DNA of 5,564 bases, from positions 1 through 5,564 of the forward strand of contig CAAGJD010000019.1 of NCBI GenBank assembly GCA_900770055.1, written 5' to 3'. A program made the translations under genes and the position numbers. The notes under the pieces are model-generated. The model searched no databases and had not been told where the DNA came from. It saw nothing but the letters and a program-made list of their open reading frames with translations. Numbering within the stretch: the stretch's first letter is position 1; each line of letters starts with the position of its first letter. The DNA is from Acholeplasmatales bacterium (GTDB lineage Bacteria > Bacillota_I > Bacilli_A > Acholeplasmatales > Anaeroplasmataceae). Below are positions 1-5,564 of this stretch, piece after piece.

Positions 1-1
1 A

Positions 2-124
2 ACTGCGCCAACAGTAGCACCTACTACAGTACCAACAACAGCGCTAACAACTGTTCCTACTACAGTACCAACAACTGTTCCTACTACAGTGCCAACAACA
101 GCAACAACAGTACCTACTACTGTA
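2..124 (+). repeat. Pro-Thr-Thr-Val tandem repeat linker
   Basis: About 40 codons made almost only of Thr, Pro, Val and Ala, mostly as repeats of the four-residue unit PTTV (12 nt), with variants such as PTTA, LTTV and ATTV. At DNA level a 24-base unit is repeated head to tail at 51-74 and 75-98 with a single difference (A at 67, G at 91). Further diverged copies lie on both sides and the array runs off the left edge. Such linkers usually act as extended, often glycosylated spacers in surface proteins. Its start and total length cannot be seen. Confidence 0.88.
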
Positions 125-2602
125 GTAAATGATCAAGATCTTATTGATCAGGTTGTTATGAATCATAAGAAAGTAGTATATAATGGCAATGAGCAAAGTA
201 TTGAATGTGAAAACTTGCCATCAGGAGCGACAGTTACTTATACAGGTAATGGTAAAAAATACCCAGGTACATATAAGGTAACTGCTGAAATTAGTTTTAA
301 TGGTAATACTTATACAAAACAGGCAACGTTGAAAATTGTTAAGATTACTCCAACAATTGATGCTGAATTAAATCAAGTTTTATATACTAACGATCCATTA
401 GGAAGACCTCAATATGAAATTACAACTGATACTGATTGTGAAGATGTAGAGAAATATATGAACTTTACTAAAGTATATAAGGATAGTGAAGGTAATGTTT
501 TACCATATGAAACATACCGTGTTCCTGGAGATTATACACTAGAGCTTGGTGTTACAGCTAATCTATATTGTAATAAACTAGATACTATTATTATTAATTT
601 TACAGTTAAAGACAGTGATTATAATGTAGTATTTAATGATGAAACTGTTACTAAGGATGGTAATCAACATGAATTAACTGCAACTGCAGATTTACCTACA
701 GGATATTCTATTACTTATGAAAATAACAAAGGTACAGATGCAGGTGCTTATTATGCAACAGCTTTTGTTAATGATGAAAATGGTAATGTAGTTGAAAAAC
801 ATTACGCTACATTAACTATTGAAAATGCAAGAAATATAGAATTCGATAAATATTGTGATGAATTCTTTGTTACTATGTTTGAAGATGATCAATTAACTAT
901 TAATATTTTCTGTGAAAATCCATCAGATTTTGGACTTGAAAATCATTATCCTGTTTGTTGGTATACATACACTCACATTGAAGATTTAGAAGCTGAAACT
1001 CAACTTGCAATTACAGAATTCAATGGTTATTTAGATGAATTATATGCATTTAAGGATGCTGAATTAAGTCCACTTCAAGAAGTATCTTATGACAAGATTG
1101 AAGATTTCTTATTATCTAATCTAAAGGAATTTGAAATAAAAGATTACTATTATATGAATAATACTGTATATATTAACCAATTTGGTGGCTACGTTGCTGA
1201 TTTTGGAACATATATGGAGGCTTATGCATTAAGAGATGAACAAGATATTGCTGATGTTATTACATTTATTGAAAGTACAGAAGAAGCATTTGCATCATAC
1301 TTAGTTCATGCTCAAGATATGGCAGATGCTGGTTATCCATTATCTGATTATACTATTGATGAAATGATTTCTTATTTAAACGAAGTATTAGCAGATAAGG
1401 ATGATTATTATTTAAAAACTTATCTAACAAATAAGATTAATGCTTATGAAGGTGAGTTAACATTAACTAAAGAAGAATATATTGAAAAATTAACTAAGGC
1501 TATCGATGTAAACTTTATGAATGGTGTTCAAGCTTTATCAGATGGTCTTCCTTCACTAAAAGGTAAATGTGAAAATGAGGGTTACTTATCTGTTTATGAA
1601 AGTGGAAAGACATACTATAAATTACAATTAGATAATTTATTAGGTTTTAATGTTAATTCTAAGTCTTATATTGATGAATTAGAAACTGCAATTAAAGAAT
1701 CAGGTGATCTGGTTTCAGAATATGTTAATGCACTAGCAGGTAAGTTCAATGTTAGTACATATGCACAATTAGAAGAAGAAATGGCTAAACATCCAATTTT
1801 AGATGGCACACCTGAAGAAATGATGGAATATCTTAAGGAATTTGCTAAAACAATTGTACCAGAATTAAAGACTTCTCCAAATATCAACATTAAGGATATG
1901 GATTTATCTGCTGCAGAATTCTCTAATGCTGTTGCATATTACATGAAATCAGCACTTGATAATACATCAACTGAAAATATTACTCTTAACCCTGTTAAGC
2001 TTGGTGATAAAAATGATGTATTAGGAACATTAGCACATGAAGGTTATCCAGGTCACTTATATGCTTATTGTTTCTCTAAGGAGCTTGAATTAAATAATAT
2101 TGCTAAGGTATTAACATCAACAGCTCATGGTGAAGGTTGGGCAACATATGTAGAACTAGCATTATATCAATATGTAATATCTCAATCTACTGATGAAACT
2201 ATTATTGCAATTTGTCAATATTTATATGCTAATCAGTTAAGTGGATTCCTACTTGAAACAAGATTAGATTTTGGTGTTCATTATCAAGGCTGGAAGCCTT
2301 CTCAAATTAGTAGCTATCTTGGTTCAAATGGCTATAATGATGACATTTCAGTAGCTGAGGATTTATATCGTTTATTAATTGAAACTCCATCATCTTATGC
2401 AGCATATGGCTATGGAAAGCTAGTAATGTATAATTTACATCAAGAAGCTAAAGCCATTTTAGGTGATGTTTATGATGAAGTTGAATTCAATACAATGTTG
2501 TTATCAAAGGGTTGGACAGATCTTGGATTCCTACGCGAAACTTACAATGAATATATGATGAAAAAATGTCATCAATATGGTATTGAGTTCACTCAGAAGT
2601 AA
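2..2602 (+). CDS. Secreted/surface DUF885 metallopeptidase-like protein with Ig-like (MBG-type) modules, 5'-partial
   Basis: This is the C-terminal ~866 residues of a large protein. The frame is open from base 2 with no start, so the GTG at 89 is only an internal Val codon. Counting from base 89, the order is a Pro-Thr-Thr-Val linker (to ~residue 13), three Ig-like/MBG-type modules (~28-84, 86-174, 178-246), and a DUF885 domain (~250-835) beginning FDKYCDEFF. DUF885 hallmarks are H650-E651-G-Y-P-G-H656, GEGWATYVE with E682, DFGVHYQGW with H731, and ETPSSYAAYGYG near the end. DUF885 proteins belong to the gluzincin-like peptidase families, so zinc-dependent peptide hydrolysis outside the cell is the likely role; substrate unknown. 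No sorting signal or TM helix closes the protein, so any anchor or signal peptide must be at the missing N-terminus. It ends in TAA, followed by a terminator. Family call is firm; catalytic activity and location are inferred. Confidence 0.9.
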   Translation, partial: TAPTVAPTTVPTTALTTVPTTVPTTVPTTVPTTATTVPTTVVNDQDLIDQVVMNHKKVVYNGNEQSIECENLPSGATVTYTGNGKKYPGTYKVTAEISFNGNTYTKQATLKIVKITPTIDAELNQVLYTNDPLGRPQYEITTDTDCEDVEKYMNFTKVYKDSEGNVLPYETYRVPGDYTLELGVTANLYCNKLDTIIINFTVKDSDYNVVFNDETVTKDGNQHELTATADLPTGYSITYENNKGTDAGAYYATAFVNDENGNVVEKHYATLTIENARNIEFDKYCDEFFVTMFEDDQLTINIFCENPSDFGLENHYPVCWYTYTHIEDLEAETQLAITEFNGYLDELYAFKDAELSPLQEVSYDKIEDFLLSNLKEFEIKDYYYMNNTVYINQFGGYVADFGTYMEAYALRDEQDIADVITFIESTEEAFASYLVHAQDMADAGYPLSDYTIDEMISYLNEVLADKDDYYLKTYLTNKINAYEGELTLTKEEYIEKLTKAIDVNFMNGVQALSDGLPSLKGKCENEGYLSVYESGKTYYKLQLDNLLGFNVNSKSYIDELETAIKESGDLVSEYVNALAGKFNVSTYAQLEEEMAKHPILDGTPEEMMEYLKEFAKTIVPELKTSPNINIKDMDLSAAEFSNAVAYYMKSALDNTSTENITLNPVKLGDKNDVLGTLAHEGYPGHLYAYCFSKELELNNIAKVLTSTAHGEGWATYVELALYQYVISQSTDETIIAICQYLYANQLSGFLLETRLDFGVHYQGWKPSQISSYLGSNGYNDDISVAEDLYRLLIETPSSYAAYGYGKLVMYNLHQEAKAILGDVYDEVEFNTMLLSKGWTDLGFLRETYNEYMMKKCHQYGIEFTQK
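170..826 (+). other. Three Ig-like / MBG-type beta modules within the DUF885 protein
   Basis: Module 1 (170-340) reads KVVYNGNEQ...LPSGATVTYTGNGKKYPGTYKVTA...ATLKI. Module 3 (620-826) reads NVVFNDE...LPTGYSITYENNKGTDAGAYYATA...ATLTI. The two share the order V-[YF]-N, LP-G, TY, G-Y-TA and a closing ATL-I strand, as in MBG/YDG-type repeats of bacterial surface proteins. Module 2 (344-610) is more diverged, recognisable by YRVPGDYTLELGV and a closing FTV strand. They are probably spacer or adhesive domains holding the catalytic domain away from the cell. Module 2 could be a different beta-sandwich family. Confidence 0.65.
2036..2281 (+). other. Predicted zinc-binding/catalytic site of DUF885 domain
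   Basis: HEGYPGH is encoded at 2036-2056, GEGWATYVE at 2129-2155 and the His of DFGVHYQGW at 2279-2281. In DUF885 the HExxPGH motif takes the place of the usual HExxH of gluzincins, and the Glu of EGWA is the expected third metal ligand. All of these residues are present, so the domain looks intact rather than degenerate. The ligand assignment comes from family knowledge, not from structure. Confidence 0.75.
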
Positions 2603-2619
2603 ATAGTATTTATAAATTA

Positions 2620-2654
2620 GATGTTAGTCGATATTATGGCTAGCATCTTTTTTT
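2620..2654 (+). terminator. Rho-independent terminator of the DUF885 gene
   Basis: The arms GATGTTAGTC (2620-2629) and GGCTAGCATC (2638-2647) form a 10-bp stem with two G-U pairs and an 8-base loop. Seven T residues (2648-2654) follow directly. It lies 17 bases after the TAA stop. The opposite strand lacks a T-run after the hairpin, so it works for the + strand only. Confidence 0.85.
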
Positions 2655-2692
2655 ATGCCATATATATTATTAAATAAATATATTAAAAATAG

Positions 2693-2729
2693 AAAAAGCC
2701 TCTATGTATGATGAACAAAGAGGTTTTTT
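2693..2729. terminator. Bidirectional hairpin terminator between convergent genes
   Basis: AAAAAGCCTCT (2693-2703) pairs with AGAGGTTTTTT (2719-2729): five Watson-Crick pairs CCTCT/AGAGG, one G-U, then an A/T extension, with a 15-base loop. On the + strand it ends in six T. On the - strand GAGGC is followed by CTTTTTCTATTTTT. It can therefore stop the - strand PAS/GGDEF/HD-GYP transcript, about 115 bases after its stop codon, and back up the + strand terminator. Confidence 0.78.
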
Positions 2730-2845
2730 CTATTAGAATTCGATTACTATAAAGAATTAGGAATTAAATAAAGCGATTATATTTGAATAAATAATAATCT
2801 TTATATGATTTAAAACTATTATTTGTTTTTTAATCAAAGATGTAT

Positions 2846-5563
2846 TTAATTTTCATAGAATGAAACTTGATTTCTACCATCATCTTTTGACCTATATAAT
2901 GCCTTATCTGCGGCAACATGTAATTCATCAAATGTGTTTATATTACTAGAAGAAGAAGCAACGCCAATAGAAAGACCTAAGCCTTTATTCGCTTGAACTG
3001 TAATGTTAATTTCATTGAATATTCTATTAATATCTTCAATTGTTACTGTTTCAAATATAGCGATTGCAAATTCATCACCACCCATACGGCATGATAAGCC
3101 ATCGAAATTATTAACTGATGTATCTATCGATTGTGCTACTTTTATTAAAAATTCATCTCCAGCTTTATGACCATATGTATCATTATAGTCTTTAAATCTA
3201 TCTAAATCAATCATTAACAATGTTACAGTGCAATTCTGAATAAGCTTTATAGAAACATCATTTTCAAATGCAGAATGATTTAATAAACCAGTTAATGAGT
3301 CCTTTCGATATGTTTCTTCCCAATATTTCATCCTAATTTGTGATTTTTTCTCTAACTCGATATTCAGCAATTTTGCTGCATATGTATCTAAACTATTGGT
3401 TATTATTATTTCACTACGCTCTTCTTTAGTTGCAGAGTCATAATATTTTCTACCAATGCATAAAACATATTTTACTGTTCCATCTTTAGTAATTAATCTA
3501 TGCTCAAAAAATGCCATACTTTTATTTGCGAGTTCTTTATTTACTAAGCATAAATACTGGCTTCTTTCAGAGCTAGGAATTAAGTCAGTTTGTTTTATAA
3601 CGATATTGTTTATATCATCTTTAGTATATCCTGTTAGTTCCGTAAACTCATCTGTTATCTCGATTATTCTTAATTTAGAGTTTAAAATATATCTTGCATA
3701 TTTTACTGTATATATATAACTAGAATTTGAATTAGTCGAAGAAGATTCTTCAATAGTAGTTGTTTGTATAACTTGTGCTTTGTTTTCTAAATCCTCTTCA
3801 ATTGCTTCTTCATTAAGCATATCGATAAATGTTGATGCAATTTTTGGATCAAATTGGGTTCCAGAACACCTAATTATTTCTTCTTTTGCTTCATCAACAG
3901 TTTTTGCTTTACGATAGGAACGATTATTAATCATCGCATCATATGCATCGACTACAGAAATAATTCTTGATAGAAGAGGAATTGTTTCTAAACTTAATCC
4001 ATCTGGATAGCCAGTGCCATCCCATCTTTCGTGATGGTGCTTTATCATTTCAGAAATACCTTCAAGCTCTGGTGTACTTTTGGCAATTTCGTAACCTTTA
4101 GTTGTATGAGCTTTTATCATATTCCATTCATCATCGTTAAGTTTACCAGGCTTATTTAATATTTCTAGTGGAACTGCAACTTTACCAATGTCATGAAGTA
4201 AACATAAAAGCGATAAATTAGACAATTCTACATCAGAAAGACCTAATTTTTTTCCTAGTTTTGCACCGGAAATTTGAGTTCTTTTTACATGAGCTTCTGT
4301 ATCAGCGTCATTTTCTTGTAGGGTTTTTACAAGTGATGCGATAAGAGCAGATTTGCTTGATTCTTTATCTAATAATTTCTTAGCATTTAGGCCTTCAAAG
4401 GCTCTTTTTATTGCATTAATTAATGTATCTTCACCATCTATAATAGAAGAAGTAGAAAATTGAATAGATTCTTCAAAATTATTCTTAATGTCAATTAATA
4501 AATTAGTAATAGTTTCTTCGGTTTTATTATAACAAATGGTAATTAATGCGCCATCATTTCCCTTAACATAATATGAATCAAAGGAAAAGGATTCTTTTAA
4601 TTTTAAAGATAGTTTTTTTAATAGCTTATCTCCTTCATTTCTTCCATGTAAGCTGTTATATAGACCTAATCTATTAATATCAACTACTGCAACACTAGTG
4701 TTTAAAGGGAAAGTTGTTTTATTATCAAACGCAAATTTTTTAAATGAATCCCAATTTTGGAAACCTGTTAATAAATCAGTTTCTAGTTGAGCATCGCTAA
4801 ATACAAATAGTTTAGCGATTGTCATATCATTCGTATCCTTGATGCATCTATAATCGCATCTAAGAGGTTTAGTTTCTTCATTATTTTTTATATAGCATTG
4901 AACAGAAAATGATTCATCATCAATTTCATCAGAAATTAATAAATCACAATTTCTTCTAAAATCGTCTAAAGATGGTTCTTGTATAGTATTTATTTCTCCT
5001 AGAAAGGATACTGCTTTTTTATTGTATAGAATCATATGATCATCAAAATCAAATATAACCAAGCCTTGATTAAAACTATCAAATATTTTAGTTTTAAATT
5101 TATTTAACATGCCTTTTTTGGAGAAAATCAATGATGCATAGTAGCAGAAGACACCTAATATAGAATATGCTAATAAGGCGTAATCAATATTAAATGCGGC
5201 AACCAAGATTGGGTGTTTTATATTCTGTGGAGTTAATAAAAATAATAGGTTTATTAATGCACATATTACTATTCCAGCTATTATGATAATAAATTTTGAT
5301 CTATATTGACTAGGAACTTTTAAAGACTTTTTAATTAAGGTAAATAATATAATTATTACGATAATGTATACATAAGCCATATGACATTGAAATAAAAACA
5401 TTGGATAATATTTATACCTAGCAATGCTAAAAATATCAAATGCTAGCTCATAATCAATTACTATTGGATAAAAAATATTAATTATAAATAAAATAACATC
5501 TATTATTCCATATATGCAGATTGCAGATATTATTATTTTAAATGTTTTTGTTTTATTTGCTTC
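2846..5563 (-). CDS. Membrane PAS-GGDEF*-HD-GYP-PAS-GGDEF cyclic-di-GMP turnover protein, 5'-partial
   Basis: A membrane signalling protein predicted both to break down and to make cyclic-di-GMP. The first visible ATG is at 5401, but the frame stays open for 54 more codons to the edge, these encode a further TM helix, and no Shine-Dalgarno lies near that ATG (only an AGG about 17 bases away), so the start is outside. Numbering from the 5401 Met: TM segments in the upstream extension and at ~9-23, 36-57 and 64-93, resembling multi-TM sensor regions of the histidine-kinase 7TM type; PAS-like ~104-200; degenerate GGDEF ~208-345 with GNDGA at 281-285; HD-GYP ~350-530 with H371, H403-D404 (HDIGK), H432, HHERWDGTGYP at 456-466 and D485; Ser/Thr-rich linker ~547-561; PAS ~563-670; short signalling helix ~671-700; GGDEF ~701-850 with GGDEF at 774-778. 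Domain calls are firm; the ligand sensed and the net activity are unknown. Confidence 0.93.
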   Translation of the reverse strand, partial: EANKTKTFKIIISAICIYGIIDVILFIINIFYPIVIDYELAFDIFSIARYKYYPMFLFQCHMAYVYIIVIIILFTLIKKSLKVPSQYRSKFIIIIAGIVICALINLLFLLTPQNIKHPILVAAFNIDYALLAYSILGVFCYYASLIFSKKGMLNKFKTKIFDSFNQGLVIFDFDDHMILYNKKAVSFLGEINTIQEPSLDDFRRNCDLLISDEIDDESFSVQCYIKNNEETKPLRCDYRCIKDTNDMTIAKLFVFSDAQLETDLLTGFQNWDSFKKFAFDNKTTFPLNTSVAVVDINRLGLYNSLHGRNEGDKLLKKLSLKLKESFSFDSYYVKGNDGALITICYNKTEETITNLLIDIKNNFEESIQFSTSSIIDGEDTLINAIKRAFEGLNAKKLLDKESSKSALIASLVKTLQENDADTEAHVKRTQISGAKLGKKLGLSDVELSNLSLLCLLHDIGKVAVPLEILNKPGKLNDDEWNMIKAHTTKGYEIAKSTPELEGISEMIKHHHERWDGTGYPDGLSLETIPLLSRIISVVDAYDAMINNRSYRKAKTVDEAKEEIIRCSGTQFDPKIASTFIDMLNEEAIEEDLENKAQVIQTTTIEESSSTNSNSSYIYTVKYARYILNSKLRIIEITDEFTELTGYTKDDINNIVIKQTDLIPSSERSQYLCLVNKELANKSMAFFEHRLITKDGTVKYVLCIGRKYYDSATKEERSEIIITNSLDTYAAKLLNIELEKKSQIRMKYWEETYRKDSLTGLLNHSAFENDVSIKLIQNCTVTLLMIDLDRFKDYNDTYGHKAGDEFLIKVAQSIDTSVNNFDGLSCRMGGDEFAIAIFETVTIEDINRIFNEINITVQANKGLGLSIGVASSSSNINTFDELHVAADKALYRSKDDGRNQVSFYEN
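2852..3301 (-). other. C-terminal GGDEF diguanylate cyclase domain, I-site absent
   Basis: It starts with KDSLTGLLNHSAF, then IDLDRFKDYNDTYGHKAGD (metal- and GTP-binding core, D732, N740, D741, D749), then RMGGDEFAIA (GGDEF encoded at 3068-3082), and ends ADKALYRSKDDGRN. All catalytic motifs look intact. The inhibitory RxxD motif expected a few residues before GGDEF is NFDG (765-768), so product feedback through a classical I-site is unlikely. Confidence 0.9.
3812..4354 (-). other. HD-GYP phosphodiesterase domain
   Basis: The domain keeps every residue expected of an active HD-GYP: HVKRT at the start, HDIGK (encoded at 4181-4195), KAHTTKG, HHERWDGTGYP (4004-4036), VVDAYDAM and a closing GTQFDPKI. 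HD-GYP enzymes hydrolyse cyclic-di-GMP, or in some lineages 3',3'-cGAMP, to linear dinucleotide or GMP using two or three metal ions. Which cyclic dinucleotide is cut cannot be read from the sequence. Confidence 0.92.
4367..4780 (-). other. Degenerate GGDEF domain next to HD-GYP
   Basis: The fold is recognisable from TDLLTGFQNWDSF (DxLTGL-N-like), VAVVDINRLGLYNSLHGRNEGD (the D-D-F-N-D-GH-GD core with several residues changed) and YVKGNDGALITI. The signature pentapeptide is GNDGA (encoded at 4547-4561) instead of GGDEF: the first Gly and the Asp remain, while the second Gly, Glu and Phe are replaced. Cyclase activity is therefore unlikely. Degenerate GGDEF domains in other proteins bind GTP and regulate an attached phosphodiesterase, which is a plausible role here. 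Confidence 0.8.
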
Positions 5564-5564
5564 A

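Larger units (their letters stand above)
2603..2845. other. Convergent intergenic region, no gene
   Basis: These 243 very AT-rich bases lie between the stop codons of the two convergent genes. Apart from the two terminators described separately, I see only A/T-rich simple sequence, including a weak A/T-only inverted repeat near 2788-2816. No ORF with a ribosome binding site, RNA gene or promoter could be supported. Confidence 0.7.

Noticed and set aside
89..91. GTG as start codon of the DUF885 protein
   Set aside because: It falls within the PTTV repeat, where the same Val position is repeated in every unit, and the frame is open upstream to the window edge; no ribosome binding site precedes it.
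2..124. Possible CRISPR-like or direct-repeat array at the left edge
   Set aside because: The repeats are short, contiguous without spacers, and in frame with the protein, encoding a Pro-Thr linker.
130..150. Inverted repeat TGATCAA / TTGATCA
   Set aside because: Seven-base arms within coding sequence, explained by the codons for NDQDLIDQ; no T-run or regulatory position supports a function.
1666..1890. 74-codon open frame on the - strand inside the DUF885 gene
   Set aside because: It lies wholly opposite a well-conserved domain, has no recognisable protein family, and is a shadow of the real coding frame.
2788..2816. A/T-only inverted repeat followed by a T-run on the + strand
   Set aside because: The stem lacks any G/C pairs and would be unstable, and stronger terminators already lie upstream.
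3456..3719. 87-codon open frame on the + strand opposite the second PAS domain
   Set aside because: It is antisense to a clearly coding PAS region, its product resembles no family, and its hydrophobic look comes from the complementary codons.

Overview
The window is AT-rich (visibly well under 40% GC) and carries two long convergent genes, both cut off at their 5' ends by the window edges. Coding density, TAA stops, TGG for every Trp, low-GC codon choice and the protein families (DUF885 peptidase-like protein with Ig-like modules and a Thr/Pro linker; large PAS/GGDEF/HD-GYP membrane protein) all suggest a low-GC Bacillota, possibly a gut clostridial or Erysipelotrichia-like lineage. Genus cannot be set from the sequence. 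Use of TGG for Trp gives no sign of the mycoplasma code.

Left part (2-2602, + strand): the C-terminal ~866 residues of an apparently extracellular protein. It starts inside a Pro-Thr-Thr-Val repeat linker, continues through three Ig-like/MBG-type beta modules, and ends in a full-length DUF885 domain with the HExxPGH and EGWA motifs of gluzincin-like metallopeptidases. The start codon and any signal peptide or lipobox lie upstream of the window.

Middle (2603-2845): a 243-base convergent intergenic region. It holds one hairpin plus T-run directly behind the + gene and a second, A/T-flanked hairpin that can terminate transcription from both sides. I see no gene there.

Right part (5563-2846, - strand): at least 905 residues of a membrane-bound cyclic-di-GMP protein. 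The order is at least four TM segments, a PAS-like domain, a degenerate GGDEF (GNDGA), an intact HD-GYP phosphodiesterase, a second PAS and an intact C-terminal GGDEF cyclase without an I-site. The frame is open to the window edge and no Shine-Dalgarno sequence precedes the first visible ATG, so the real start is outside.

The two genes are convergent, so they are not an operon. Nothing in the sequence links their functions beyond both acting at the cell envelope. I found no CRISPR array, tRNA/rRNA, IS element, riboswitch or promoter. The most noteworthy features are the double-GGDEF/HD-GYP architecture and the fusion of Ig-like modules with DUF885; neither can be called a new system from sequence alone.
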